Positions 13,101 to 27,005 of a stretch of DNA of 64,000 bases are shown here, one piece after another. The translations under genes were made by a program, and so were the position numbers. The DNA comes from Temnopleurus reevesii (lineage: Eukaryota; Echinodermata; Echinoidea; Temnopleuroida; Temnopleuridae). The stretch is taken from the NCBI GenBank assembly GCA_036244855.1, contig BQKZ01002453.1, positions 1 to 64,000 of the forward strand, written 5' to 3'. Each line of letters starts with the position of its first letter. Position 1 is the stretch's first letter. The notes beneath the pieces were generated by a model. The model did no database searches, was not told where the DNA came from, and was given only the letters and a program-made list of their open reading frames with translations.

Positions 13101-14140
13101 GAAAACTCGAGGCCATCATTTTGTATTATGATTTTCCCCCTTTTTCTTTAATATTTATTTTTTCTAATCTTTCAACTTCATTCCCTTGTAAAAGAAGACG
13201 GAAATATTAATTTTACAACAGCCATCCGACATCGAGACATGTTACGTAATAACGCATTGACGTTGTCATGGTAACGACAAGATGTATATTTCCAGCTGAT
13301 TCCACATGGCCTCCCCAAAGAAGCCCCAATCATAGCTATATACTGTTGATACAAATCAGTTACACATTATTATAACTCATTGTCCTTGAAAATGTTTTGA
13401 CATAATGCAAAACATCTTGAGCAATTGCTGTCATTTTCCCTTTTTTCTCTTATGTAAAATGATAAATAAAGAAGTATTTCTTATATCTACATTATAAAAG
13501 TAAAATCCTCTAATCTTGATTCGTGAATATATATATAAACGTGCAAATGATTATAGTAAAAGGTATTGTTACCATGGTAATTTTGCTGAATTTCCAGCTT
13601 CATGCAGTAACCTATGTGTTTTTACAAAAAAAAATTGTCGTGAAATTTCTCGATATATTTGCTGTTATTTTATATTTTTCGGTGCAATTTCTATCAAATC
13701 TATGAAGTTGAACTACATATTATGCGGCTGATATTTTCAGTCAATGCTTCTAGTAAATAGGGGTATTTGTACTACGAAATCAAAGTGGTTTGGATTGCGA
13801 TCTGAACACCCATGTAATTCAGGCAGCGTTCGCATTAGATAGGTGAAATTCATATTGAAGTTATGTCCTTTCTTAGGAGATGAAAACATAGATAGGAAAT
13901 GATAAGAATACATTTCAAAACTGATATATTACTGTGAATATTTCCGAAATTATAGTAATTTAAAAGTATTGGAACACATCTAATTGAAACGGGAATATTA
14001 TTCATTCATTCATCGATAAAAAGAATGATTGGAAAGTCAAAAAGTAGAGAGATAAAAAGAAATGAGGGAATGTATTATAAGGCAAAGTTTGATCATACAG
14101 AAAGAAAGAATGAATGAGAAAGAGCGAGGAGAAATTCTGT
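10111..14140. other. Gene-free stretch, AT-rich
   Basis: I see no exon, element or array here. Notable words are GCGCATGCGC near 13076-13085 and two X-box-like palindromes: GTTGTCATGGTAAC near 13262 and GTTACCATGGTAAT near 13568. Confidence 0.5.
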
Positions 14141-14142
14141 TT

Positions 14143-14148
<6 letters not shown>

Positions 14149-14175
<27 letters not shown>
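14149..14175. repeat. GA microsatellite
   Basis: Perfect GA run of about 13 units. Confidence 0.85.
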
Positions 14176-14178
<3 letters not shown>

Positions 14179-15121
14179 AATGGGATGAAGGAAAAAAACG
14201 AGAAAGTTGTTTGCAATTGTAGGCAGCTGGCGGTGCAAGATCTATTTTGGGCGTACCTGGAAGCGAATCCAGGGTAGACCGTATTGGTTGGTTCATGCGA
14301 GCTCGTGAATGGGATTCTTGGCTGTCGGCATATTAGCCAGGCCTTTTTCCCGTTGATTTGACTCAATTTCTACACTCTCGATGAAATGATGGGCACCGAA
14401 TGGAATGATATTCCCATTTAGTCGAGGGTCCAAATCTTTCCTGGATATGTACTTTTGCTCAATCCCGTCAATTGTTATTTCCGTTATGTTTTCACCCTTC
14501 TTACGATATTCTTTTATTCTTTGATTTTCCTAAACACTTTCCTGTTTTTCAATGGACATCATCGCGCCGTCTGTTGTGAATTCCGTTTTAAAAGGAACTC
14601 GTGTTTATTTGGATAATTTTTTGTATAAGTTGTAAATAGGTGATAATGGTAGTTCCTACCTTTTTCGATAAAGGTTTCAAGATCAACAATATTTATTTGA
14701 TGAATATACCAGAACATACCATGGTTTAAACAAATCATCAACATTTGCCAATGTTTGTATCGCAAAGTGCATCAAAATGTAGGTCAGATCAATCATAATT
14801 TATCATCATTCATTTTGGAAATTTTGATTTTGAAGTTGATATCATGATCAATTTGTATTGGGTAGACAGATGCAGTTTGTGTTATCAGTTGCATGATATT
14901 GACATACTCAATTACTTGTTTTAGATTTTGACGTAAATTCGTATTAAAAATCATGCAAAAGTAGATACATATTAAAGCACTGAAACAAAATTTCAATTAT
15001 TTTCTCTCATTATTTTGTGGGAGAGATGGAAACGTGTTACTTCGGACGGTCGCTTCTTTTGAGACCGACATCTTTAACTTTTGTTGTACCGGATCCGAAA
15101 ACGAATCTTTTGAGTGACTTA

Positions 15122-15280
15122 GGGGGTGTTGCTCAAAAGTTGCAATTGATCGCAAGTTGCAGTTGATCGGAACGCGCCAATTACGCGTCTTGTTCAATGC
15201 GCATACCATGCGCGAATGAAAATGCGCGTTACAATTTGCAAAGTTGCAGTTGATTTGCAGTTGATTTTGAACAACACCCC
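15122..15280. mobile_element. TA-flanked inverted-repeat element (159 bp)
   Basis: TA lies on both sides (15120-15121, 15281-15282). The left end is GGGGGTGTTGCTCAAAAGTTG and the right end, reversed, is GGGGTGTTGTTCAAAATC. The inside holds repeated GTTGCAGTTGAT words and several GCGC sites. The TA flank suggests Tc1/mariner-type insertion, but TA is a short signal. Confidence 0.6.
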
Positions 15281-16204
15281 TAAGTATAACAACGAAACAT
15301 ATAATCATCTAACCTTATCAAGTCTATCAATTTCATGCGTATCATGACGTAAATATTCAAATTTTCTAACTGCAATGATCCTAGAAAGAGGTATGTATGC
15401 TTGCAAAGTGCATTCACTCTTCCAAATCGACTTAGCAAAGTAATACTTGCCTCGCTAGTAGTGATGATGGCAGGGCATCTATGGTGCAGGCGGCGCCTTC
15501 TATCTTCACGTACAATGATACCCGCCCCAGGGCGTTTCTCGCTACTTTTACATCGGTCCGGGCTCAAAATAAACTCCATTTTCATCAGAAGGGGGCAAAA
15601 TGAGTGATAATGATAGAATTCTTGTTTGCAGACATTTAATTAGGAGTATGTTCGAAAAACATACTTTCAATAATTTTGAGTGTTTGCCATCCCGCCTATA
15701 TATGGTTTCATGAACAAATTTGTCTCCTAAAATAAACGATATACTTGTATGAACTTACACGCTAAATAGACACGCTTTCTCCGTTAATGAAAATCATTTT
15801 AGACCAAGGACATCATAGATGAAAAAAAATCGTCGCATAAAATTGCTAATTTCCAGTGATTAATCAGAAATGAGATGACTAATATTTGAAATTTATACAG
15901 CGAAATTGACTTTGATTTACAATGTATATCAGGCCAGGCGAGGGTGGTATATGCGGGGACAGCCACGCTTTGTACATCACTTTTTAAGCCCTGAATTATT
16001 AGGATCTCTTTTTCGGGAGATGTATAATCCTGTGATACTAAATGGAATAATAAGCATCGAATTGCTCAATTGATTCAGGACTTGTAACAATGCCACAGGA
16101 AATATCGCGTAAATACTGGAACGAGATCAACCCTGCAGTCAAAATTTGCTCCTAATAGTACACTTTCTCTCTTGATTCTTATTAAACGTTATCTATCTCC
16201 GTCC

Positions 16205-16640
16205 TCCATCTTTCTCTCTCTCTCTCTCTCTTACATATACACACACATACGTTCTCTGTCTTTCCTCAATCTATTTTGGCTAACACACATAAACACACAC
16301 ACAACGCATAAACAGAGACCCACACACAATCCTTTTCTACCGGACGTACACACATTAAAGCACATACATACACAAACTCATCTTGATACACATACATACA
16401 ATCACACACAAAAACCCACACACACACACACTCATTTGTAAGCTCATCTCCACTTACATAAGCGCACAGACTTACAAAACAAACTTATACACACATACAC
16501 AAGATCAGACACATACACCAACACTCACATCGATACATACATACACACACACAAACACACCCACACTCACGCACACACACATATACACACACTCATCCAC
16601 ACACTCTCCCTCTTTCTCCCTCCCTCTCTCACTCTGTTTT
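16205..16640. repeat. CT and CA/ACAT-rich compound microsatellite
   Basis: A CT run is followed by about 350 bases of imperfect CACA/ACATACA and then CTCCCT. It produces Thr/His-rich chance open frames. Confidence 0.8.
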
Positions 16641-16949
16641 CCTCTGCAATCTCCATCTGATCCAATCACTTCACATCTTGTCCTATAGGCTATATATGGT
16701 CTAATCATCTGGTCTTACAAGGAATATTTGTCAGAAAAGCAATTGCAATTATTTCTTAAACCTCCCTGGAGCACCATCATATTCAATCAGAACACATAAT
16801 CTGGTTTTGAATACGATGACATGATTAGATGATTATGATATCCAAGGACGATTCTTATCATAATAACCGACATTTCCCCCTCTTTTCAAGGAGTCCCTTG
16901 GTCCTTGGTTGTTTTGATGAAAAAAAACTGAACTCAAACTTTACATAGA

Positions 16950-18110
16950 GCATAGATGTACAAAGAGTTTTTACCTCTGTGCATAGAGTCCACAATTTAT
17001 ATTGGATTTGAAAGCATCATTTTTCCAAACACTTCAAATACCTACCAGAAAATGCATCATGTACACATAAAGATATGTATCTCACTTTATTTAGAATTAC
17101 AACATGACTCACTAGCTTCTAAAATTGATTCATTTAAAGGAGATGTGTACTTTACAAATAAAATTATGTTATCATATGCCCCAAAACATGGTTTCATTAA
17201 TCATTATTGAAAAGAAATATATCCCGGAAGAGAAGAGAGTATGTTTCAGTCTACGGGAGACCATTGCCTGGTCATTCGTTATGTAAGCATACAATGTGTT
17301 TCTCAATTTATTTAGCATTACCACATAGGGATTATTTCATACTCCCTGCTTTCCTAAAATGAATTCATTTGAAAGATATGTGTACCAGCCAAATCGGCTG
17401 ATGTTATCATATGCCTCGAAACTTTGTTACATTATCGAGAAAAAAACCCATACCCACTGAAGAAAAACAAAGTATGTTTCAATATACGGTAGATCATTGC
17501 CTAATCATGCGGTATCTACACATAACACATACATCTCAATTGATCGAAAAATACCACATGAAGATAATTTCTTACTCCGTATGCTCCTAAAAATGAATTC
17601 AATTGAGGGAGATATGTACTCGCCAAATCAGCTATAATGTTATCATATGCCTCGGAACATTATCGAAAAGAAAAACATATCACGGAAGAGGAGAGAGTTT
17701 CAATATACGGTAGATCACTGCCTGGTCATGCATTATGTACACTCAAAATATATATTTCAATTTATTTAGTATCGCCACATGGGAGTTATTTCCTATCTCA
17801 TACTCTCATTAAAATTGAAGGAGATGTGTACATGCAAAATCAATTGTTACATTATCGAGAAAAAAAACGGAAGAGAAGAGAGTATGTTTCAATCTACGGT
17901 AGATCACTGCCTGGTCAGGCTTTTGTACACTTAAAATATATATTTCAATTTATTTAGTATCGCCACATGGGAGTTATTTCCTACCCCATACTCTCCTTAA
18001 AATTGAAGGAGATGTGTACATGCAAAATCAATTGTTACATTATCGAGAAAAAAAACACGGAAGAGAAGAGAGTATGTTTCAATCTACGGTAGATCATATA
18101 GCTTTCATTG
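16950..18110. repeat. Satellite-like tandem array, units of about 185-230 bp
   Basis: A marker block (GGAAGAGAAGAGAGTATGTT, TCTACGGTAGATCA, CCTGGTCA) recurs at about 17225, 17457, 17683, 17867 and 18057. Each unit also has ATTTCAATTTATTTAG, CACATGGGAGTTATTTCC and GGAGATGTGTAC. A more diverged unit lies at 16950-17215. The last two full units are shorter (about 184-190 bp) and nearly identical, so they duplicated most recently. Confidence 0.75.
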
Positions 18111-18249
18111 AAAAACCATCGCGTAATCAATGTGGTAAATAGCAATAAATTAGGTAGAATCAATGTGACCTTTAAGTGAATGAAAATACGTCATACTTTT
18201 GCAGACATGTCCTTGATTTCCCTTTCATTCATCCCCTGAAAAAACCCGA

Positions 18250-18250
18250 C

Positions 18251-18281
<31 letters not shown>

Positions 18282-18292
18282 GGGGGGGGGGG
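18250..18292. repeat. C22-A10-G11 homopolymer hairpin
   Basis: 22 C, then 10 A, then 11 G without interruption. The C and G arms are complementary. Confidence 0.85.
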
Positions 18293-18609
18293 ATAACTCT
18301 CACCATTTTCATATACTTCTATGCTGGAAAAATGTAATTCATGTACATTTGCACAGGTCCTCTCTCTGAGGTGTTAAAGATGCTGGTTTTTATGGCCCAT
18401 CCAGTTTACATTTCTTGCTAACCAGAAAGATTAAGCGCATATTATCTAGTACTCTGTTATCAAATATCAAACAATTTGTTATTATCTTACCTCACTAATC
18501 ACTTCCTTTTCCCCTTAAAAAGTCATATAATACGCGGAATGATCGCATATACATATAATAATGAAACTGTCTGAAAATGTTATAACAATTAAAGTTTCTC
18601 AAACACAGT

Positions 18610-18835
18610 TCGAAAAAGTGCAATATTGCACCTTGCAACATTGGGAAAACCCTTTTTGGGAGCAATGTTGCATCATTTTCAGAAAGATGCAATCCTTTTC
18701 CTCAGTGTGCAATATTTCACTAAATGTTTTAAAGGTATAGATTCGTAATGGTCGGGATGCAGAAAGTGATGTGAAACGATCTGATGTATTCACAAGTTGC
18801 TTTACATACATAGATATAACTGTGTACGAAATAAG
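18610..18835. repeat. Dispersed repeat with GTGCAATATTGCAC palindrome
   Basis: The palindrome GTGCAATATTGCAC at 18618-18631 matches the SINE tail near 10070. The second half (from AAGGTATAGATTCGTAATGG) matches 34558-34670 at roughly three bases in four, including GATGTGAAAC and TGCTTTACATACATAGATAT. Confidence 0.5.
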
Positions 18836-19663
18836 GAGAGAAAATTGTACGTATTCTGGAGTATTTTACGTTGAACACGCCAATCAGCCATGATTCCTAC
18901 GGTATGCTAAGTGCTTTCGCACGGGGGAGCGTCGGCCAGGAATGGGCGGAGCGATCGGTGGTATTGTCTGTGGTGTGTGAGTTCGCATTCCATTTGTACG
19001 TGAAGCATGTTGTGCTAGGGAGGGAGACCGCAACATCATTTTTTATTTTGCGATAATTAAGCCATTTCTTGATCGATTTTAATCAAACAAACTATGAACA
19101 TGCTCTAATTTGCCATTGAAAAACTGAATTATGGTAATACTTTTACTACAGCTCACAAAGTAGTCAAATATCTGAAGCGCCGTCCTCCCAAAACTGGTCT
19201 ATCGGTTTAAAATGCTTAATGCGTAATGAAATGCTTAATATTATTGTTTTATTTAACATTCTTTTTACATTCGTTTGAGCTTTGTTAATTATACCATAAT
19301 GTCATTGTTATGAGGTGAATAAAAATAAGAATCTTTCTGAATCTGTTTCTGAAGTTGCCGTTTTAAAAATTTGACTACGTGCAATTTAAATCATATCAAT
19401 CAGTTAATCACGCAAAACCCGCATCCATTGTTTGTTCACAAATGTTTGCCACCGTACCTTTTCAGATTTTTCGGATATGAGAAATGTTCTTGTCATGTTT
19501 GATTGTTTTAATACACACTGCAATTTTTATCTAAATTTCGTGTCCAACTTGGAGATCTTACTATACGTATATTTATGTGTTGTGTCCCAAGAGGACCATG
19601 ATGTAAAACAGTTTGTATACTGATCATGTTTTTATATTTTATAATTGTAAATTGTATACAGTC

Positions 19664-19900
19664 AATCCTTTTAATATATTTATATTTTCTTGCGAAAACG
19701 ACTGCAATTTCAATATTTTATAAACTTAATAAAATATATAGTCTTCGATTCTATGGTCAAGTTTTTAATTTTTAATTTGTATTTATTGTTTTATCGCTAT
19801 AATTCTATATTTGCAATCCTTTTAATATATCTATATTTTCTTGCGCAATATAAAAAAAATCGACTGCAATTCAAATATTTTTATCAGTTTAATAAAATTC
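19664..19900. repeat. Direct repeat of about 80 bp, offset about 150
   Basis: AATCCTTTTAATATAT, TATATTTTCTTGCG, CGACTGCAATT and TTTAATAAAAT recur in order. The whole stretch is very AT-rich. Confidence 0.55.
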
Positions 19901-21181
19901 CTAAGTTTTTACATTTAGTATTTTAACGTTTAATCATATTTCTAATTTTGCATTGTTTATCTCCTTCATTATTTTTATTTATTCTTAATTCCAGAACTAT
20001 ATTCACACAAATGCAATGTTTTTTTTTTATCAATTCAGTAAATCGTCATCTTGAAATGGTCTGGATATTTTTTTTAAAACTTTTGTAATTCAAATATTTC
20101 AAGTATAATACTTCATTTTGAATCCTTATGTTTGTTACATGTATTTTTAATGTATAATGTACATGATGTATCCACTGTAATTGAATGTATTTTTACTGCA
20201 CGGCCCCATTGAAAAACAGCATGTGCTGAACTGGGTTTTTATTCATGTCTTGTTCCTGTCCTTAGTTAGTTCTTTACAGTTGTGTGATACCATGTTTCCA
20301 CTCTATGCAATATCAACTTTTAAAAACACTCTAACATTTTCTTGTCATACTTTTTAGTTTCAAAATAAATAATAAAATATCATCATCAACTTCTTTTAAA
20401 GTACACAAAATAGAGTTTTTGTTCAATATTTGGACAGCACCACATGCGTGTGAAAACCGAAATTTACACGTCACTGCGACCAAACATTCCGCATGAATGA
20501 CAATAAATTTGTTTTCGTTGCCATTTTTCACTTCTGGCTTTAAAAAAAAAACAGTTCAGACGTAACAAAACCAATAAAAGTTTGTTTCATGTTGTTATAA
20601 TGCTATACGGTATCCTTAGCCTATCGAGACGAATAATTGGTCAAATATTTCGGGGGTTTCCCCCAAAACTTGTTCTAATTGGAGTCAGGTTGATTCCGGT
20701 TTTAGTCAAATGGGAACTTATTTTCAGTAATCGATCATTTTTATGTTAATTCAAGTAAACTTGTGATTTGTATAAGCTTTATTATAATTTTCGCTTTCAA
20801 AATAATTCAACACTAAGTTCCTAGATAATTAATCTGATTAAATGAGCGTAAGTGCCTTTCAGGTTGATTTATACCTCTGCTTGTAGTACTAAGTAACTGG
20901 AATTTGGAATAATAAATGACAGAACCAAAGTGGTACTTCTTTTTACGACAGTTTTCTTCCGCTCTCCATCTCTGCTGTGTCTATAGCATAATGCTATATC
21001 TGAAGTATCGTGAGAAAATCGGCATGTAACTAATTCTTAATTAATCAAACGGTCGCTATTAAAACAGTATGTCTCGGTTATATTTACCGGTTGTGACTTC
21101 TTTACGAGTAGTAACGTTATCGGTGTGTGTAATTAGGTTGACGAAAGTTTACGTATAATTTGACCTATGCATCCTTGTTAA

Positions 21182-21768
21182 AGGGGGGCCAACCCCTAGA
21201 ATTACGTGCTCCTATTGAGTGAAGAAAAATGACATGAATAGACTGTGATAATTTGAGCAAAATCGGACTACCCGTAAATAAAAACACGGATTTTCAAATT
21301 CACAGAGATATAACGATCCCTGCCGCATTCGTAATACTATCTGCAACATTGACATAATCCGTGACGTCATGTCGGACAACTCCTTAATCATTCTGTATTC
21401 AACATTTTACTTTTTTTTTTATTGGAAGAGTCCACAAAACGTTGGTTTTCCGCTTGAGTAGAGCATTCTTTTATCGATTTTGCGTGTATTTTGGAGAGAA
21501 TCATGTTGAACCATTATTCTAAATTTTACAATAATCCGTTTTTAAAGATTTTATGTTCAAAGTTATGAGGGGTTCAAACATGATGTCACAGATTCCGTCG
21601 ATGTTGCCGATCACACGGATCCCCATCGCCGGCAGTGGTCGTCGCATCTCTGTGATTTTGTAAATTCATAACTTACGAATTGTTCGATTTTGCTCAAATT
21701 TTCGCAGATTGTTCATCTAATTTTCTTCATTCAATGAGAACGTGACAATTCAAACGGTTGGTTCCCCT
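21182..21768. mobile_element. TTAA-flanked inverted-repeat element, copy 1 (587 bp)
   Basis: The element is flanked by TTAA on both sides (21178-21181 and 21769-21772). The left end reads AGGGGGGCCAACCCC and the right end, reversed, AGGGGAACCAACCGTT. The terminal inverted repeats continue inward for about 90 bases (shared AAGAAAAAT, GAGCAAAATCG and similar blocks). A second inner inverted pair carries CACGGATCC and TGACGTCATGTCGGAC-like words. It has no open frame, so it is a non-autonomous (MITE-like) element. TTAA duplication is typical of piggyBac-type insertion. Confidence 0.8.
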
Positions 21769-21772
21769 TTAA

Positions 21773-24700
21773 TTTTGGTACATAATCATATGTTTTACGA
21801 GACGATATCGAGCCATTATCAACTGATTGCACTTGAGTATTATCGGGAAACTATAAAACTGTGGCGTCGAGTTTTCGGTTGCCTAATAGCTCTCCACCAC
21901 GTTATGAAGGGCTCTGTTGGCTGGCTAAAGCAAACTTGATTGGTAGCTAATACGTTACCTTCACCTTAAAAAGGCGCCAGTTCGTGATGGAAAGCACTGG
22001 TACATGTACTGGTAATTAGTATCACGGTTTGGGATGCGTTGGCGTCCCGGATGCTTTCCACTTTTGTCGACTTGTCCCATTTCTTTTTCGTTGTTATACA
22101 TGTAAAATCGAAATTATCTCTTGTAAACTACAAAGTGTTTTTTCTTCAATGTGTCCCTTTTCCAATTTGAATATCTGGAAAGAATTTAAAGACTTGAAAT
22201 TAATGAAATATGAAAACGAAATTATCATCAAGATTGAGAGGGTTAAAGGGCAACTTCACGGTTTTGTCATGTCTGTTATGATAAAAGGGAGTGCATGTGT
22301 TGACGAAATTCCATGAAATATAATATTTATCATACGTATAGTATTTTAATGAATATCAACAAATAGTTGTCCAGATATTGAGTTTTTCAGGCGTTACGAA
22401 GGTGACACTTTCATTAAATTGCTCTAATGCTTTCAATGCAAAGGTGGAAGAAACGTTACTATTTACCCGCTCAATGGTGCCAGCTCGCATCTCTCACCGT
22501 ATACGGTATACTTACCTGTATTACCGAGCATACGTGTGACTTTTGATATGTATTACCCTGACGCTTCTTTAACGTCAAAGAGGCCCAAATATCTGTATGA
22601 GCCAATAGTTTAGCATGTTGTTAAATTTGTGTTTTTGACAGTGTTTGTATGCATATGAAGTTGCATCATATGGAGTGGAAATTTTAGGATAGGACCGTGA
22701 AATTCGCGAAAATAAAAACACCGTGAAAATGTTCGGCTTTTGCAAGTACATGATCGACATAGCCATAGACAAGAAGCTCGAAATTATTAATCTAATATAG
22801 ATAAACTTTATCATTTATTATTATAAATCTTATATTTTGTCCTCGTCACTATTGCTTTGCACGATAATATGAAGTGAATACAATTTGGCCGTGCGTTTGC
22901 TAAAACGTAATCAACATCGATAAAAAAAAAACACTCAAGGCCACATAATAGCAATAATATATCGCGATCTTTCATTGCTGATGACATCAGTTCATCGTAG
23001 CGTTACTCAGTATCAATATCAGGAATGGAAAATGGAATTACGATTCGGCAACAACCTCTTTATCACAACAATATTGTTGAAATTGTCTTTTTGAAGCCAC
23101 GCGCGAAAACCAGACGATTTTTAATAAAGGTCTTTACAGACCAAAGAGGCGGACATGATCTTTGACGCAGCGAGCGTGTGCGCGTGCGTTCGTCAGTGCG
23201 AAAGACAATGTTCTGACGTCACAGTCACGTGTTACTCAGGCAAGCGAGACCAATCGGGCCACTGCAAACAGTTTCCATCGCACATTGTCAACATCCCAAG
23301 GAAACTTTCATTCTCCATTTATCCAGCTTGGTGCGCCATGTACCTCGACCCCTAATTTTTAATACACACCAAGTAACTTATCTGTTGATTGGTGCTCGAA
23401 GTTAAGTTTGCACCACGTCTCGTACAGTTTAATCAGCCCCAAATTCAATCTTCATTAAAACGCGAGTAGAGTATTAAATACGATGGGCGCACAATGAAGC
23501 TTTAATTGGTTCTATTGAAAGCTTGAATAAGGTCTGTCGGGTTGCTTTAATTGATTCAACGAGATGGCTGGAAACGAATAAAAACTGATCTTCCCGCGCT
23601 AGTCGACGTGCGGGTAGCGATGTATTGACTGTATAGCCGGCTTTTCATGGAAGGCTCGTGTTGTAGTAACTCCATGGGACTTATCCTTCCGGCTTGACAT
23701 CAATTTTTGAAAAGAATTCGTGGTTAATACCATTTTTACTGGTTTAGCACACATTTTTCACGAGTAGCTCGTGCCGGAAGTAAGACTTTGTCGTCATGCC
23801 GCCGCGAAGCTTCCACAAAAGTATAGCAAAGAACAAAATAAAATTAAAAAAAAGCAACTAATAATTATGGTTCTGCCAGTTGGATAATCCCCTTTTGGCA
23901 GATTTGGAGAAGATTCAGTAATGAACAGAGAACGGGTGGTATGATTATGAATACCTGACGTCTATTTATGAGTATGAATACAGACCACAATAGATATAGC
24001 GTCAAGGTAGGTGAACACAAGATTCATCCCCCATGCAAAAAAAAAAGAAGAAAATAAAATGAGGAGTGATGGTAAAAGCATCCACGCGAGAGGGGGAAAT
24101 GGATGTCTTTTGTGTCCCGTCATGCATCGCTTCAAACCAACCGAGTTGTCACTTTTTAGGGTGATTCTTTTTTCTCTCGTTTATGAGAGACGGATGAATG
24201 ACTGTGCATTGTTTCTGTTCATCATACCATTCGGGAAGGGGATGTCGTGAAATCGAAGATGAGATGCAATGCAGCTGCATCGCGGGTTTCACTGTGTTTG
24301 GCGCCCGTTAATTTTAGCGGGAAAAAAATGTGGAGCCCCGCATTTGAACCCCCCCCCCCCCTTTAAATGAACAATAAATTGATAAACATTTGAAATTCAA
24401 AGCATCATTCAAATAATGAAAATAATAATAACAACAATAAACAACAAAGTAGCATCGGAATAAAAGAACTGTTTGGGTTAATTCTCCTCGTCTTTCGAAT
24501 AATGCCATCACATGAACCACTGGGAAGTCTTATAATTATAAAGGGTATGACAATACCTTATCCCCTAATTCATTGTATACAACATTCATTCAATTGAGAT
24601 TGGGGTTATGTGTAGTTCCAAAAGATGTATTCCATAGTTTTCATTGTTTAAATTATCCGTATATATTCATATGTTGCATAAATGAAATTGCAATAAATTT

Positions 24701-26930
24701 AATTGCATAAATGGGACCCCGTGAAGCTGTTATATTCACACGACCCTATTCAAGATAAATCATTTATTGAATGGGCCAAACATTGAAACAATTAACAAAC
24801 AAAATCGATAGTACGTGATTGATTTCCACGTCGAAATCTCTTCATTTATCCTGCTACGTAAACAAACCTAACGAGTAATTACAAAATATTTAGGAAGATA
24901 TAAAACAGATCAGGACAACATGATGACTAACACTCAACTAATAATATTTCTTTTTAAAAATTTAAGTATTGAAAACGTATTCCAGACCTGAATCAAGATA
25001 ATAATAATTCTACCCCGTTATACATTCAGTACGACCAAAGAATACAGACTCATTAGCAGAGACGAAGATGATTGGCATGAATACGTGCGGACAATTAAAA
25101 GTTATTGTAATGAAAGGTCGTCTGCAAACGATCGCGGTCTTGAGGTCCAGAGTCACATGATAGCAGACGACATGATATCGATGTCAAGGTGAACTAGATC
25201 ATGTGACTTCGAGATCGATAGCACGCCAGTAGCTGTCGAAAGCGACGTCACGAAGTTGGCTGTAAATGATCAATGTATCAAAACTTCTGTACTACAATAT
25301 ACACCTTTGAATTACAGATTACTAATTTAACCCGCAATTAATTTAGCACAAATTATAATTTAGTAACTTCACTTGTCAAATCACGTAATCATGGTATTTG
25401 TAAAGTGAATAATGGAAAAATCTTTTCAAATTCGTTTAAATGTTTTTGACGAAACAAAACCGAATAGTTTTGATCCTTTTAATTGGCAAAGAGTTCAAGA
25501 ATGAGGGCGATTTCAAGAAAATTACATTTTGAAAAATAAGAGAAATTTGGCGCCATTTTGCAGTTGACTGACATAGGCTAACAAAGATAGTTAACACTTT
25601 AAATCAAATATCAGTTAAAACTTGAAATCAAACACGTTTCCTTCCACATTTTACACATCGAAAAAAATGACAAAAGGTTTGAGACCTTTGCCTATCAGCG
25701 AAGGCGACTGGTGTCTACAACGCCCCCGTCCCCCGCACCCCGATCGAATGTGCGCCCCCACGAATGCATATGAACAGTGATGAAAGAGCAAAAAATGATT
25801 AATACTTGTCAAAGATTGGGAACATAATAAATGATATTGTGATGCATTCTTTTCTTGTTTCCATAAATTGTTGTGGTGATTATGAAAACAAAGTGTTATC
25901 TTCCCAAGATATTTCTCGAAAGACATAAATCTGGACCACTCCCTAGATTGGACACAATAACAATATTAAATGCTGAGTAGTATTATACGATACCACGTGA
26001 GGGGGAGCTTTTCAGTGGGCAAATTGAGTCGTAATTATTGTCTGAAAAGATACATTTGTCAATCGGAACACACTCATTGGCTCATTGTCAGGTTCCCCAT
26101 ACAAAGCATGTGGAAAGAACATTGATCTTGATTGTGCCTTTCGTCACCCACACTTACAGGTCAGCGACCATTTCCTGCGCCAACCAATTGTACGATTATT
26201 TGTTATTTACGAGGAGCGAAAAGAAAGAAAGGTCATTACCGTGATTACAAAAAGTACTAATACGAATTGAAGTACAATTTAAAGCATTTTGGGAAAGCTA
26301 ATAGGAGGTTTCCTTGCTTTGAAATAATTATTAGAGGTTGGGGTAATAATGTTATGGTTCGCGCTCTTCGAATTTGAGAGGTGTGAGTGCATGAGTCAGA
26401 CGACAATCACAAAAAAAAAGGTGATCGATAAACGATAGTTTGCTTCGTGCACGCGACCATTCATTCATGAAGTGCAACTGGACAGAATTCTCCGAAAACA
26501 ATACCAAAATGTTCATATTTCTACTGAAAAGTCGCATGTTGATGTTAATTTAGATACACGAGAATTTAGGAATGACGGAATTGTTACGTGATATCTAAAA
26601 TGAAACGAGTTTTATGTACCATAATCGTCAGTGTAGGTTCATTGGATAAGTGAAATGGGTGTTCCCTTTGTGGCGCCTAAATTTTTGTGGTTGATATCGA
26701 CTTGGCGATAGCACGCTGTTTGAACTCATCACAAGGTTAACACTCTATCACGTGACTTCCTAGTATTTTGATGCGGTGGGACTTGACCTTCTCTGTATCA
26801 TGTTTAATGCATGTCGTTTGAACATTAAGATGTAGTGAATGTGGTGTACGTGATGGCGTCTTGAATTGCAGATACCCCCTCCCTTTCCCCCTCTCCCTTA
26901 TGCTTTTTTTTCCAGCAGCATTACTAACAA
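21773..26930. other. Gene-free stretch
   Basis: It contains the CpG-richer block at 23150-23300, a C13 tract at 24349-24361 and an inverted AGTCACATGAT/ATCATGTGACT pair at about 25150-25210. No coding potential is recognised. Confidence 0.5.
23150..23300. promoter_or_regulatory. CpG-richer block with CRE and E-box
   Basis: GCAGCGAGCGTGTGCGCGTG, TTCTGACGTCACAGTCACGTG and CAAGCGAGACCAATCGG lie together in otherwise AT-rich DNA. A promoter or enhancer is possible; no exon was found next to it. Confidence 0.3.
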
Positions 26931-26936
26931 CAAAGA

Positions 26937-27005
26937 TGACGACGACGACGACGACAACAACAACAACAACAATAACAACAGCAGCAGCAGCAACAACAAC
27001 AACAA
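26937..27005. repeat. Compound GAC/AAC/CAG trinucleotide microsatellite
   Basis: GAC run, then CAA, AATAAC, CAG and CAA runs. Poly-Thr/Val/Leu frames on both strands are chance. Confidence 0.85.

Noticed and set aside
16172..16688. Thr/His-rich proteins
   Set aside because: Translation of a CA/ACAT microsatellite.
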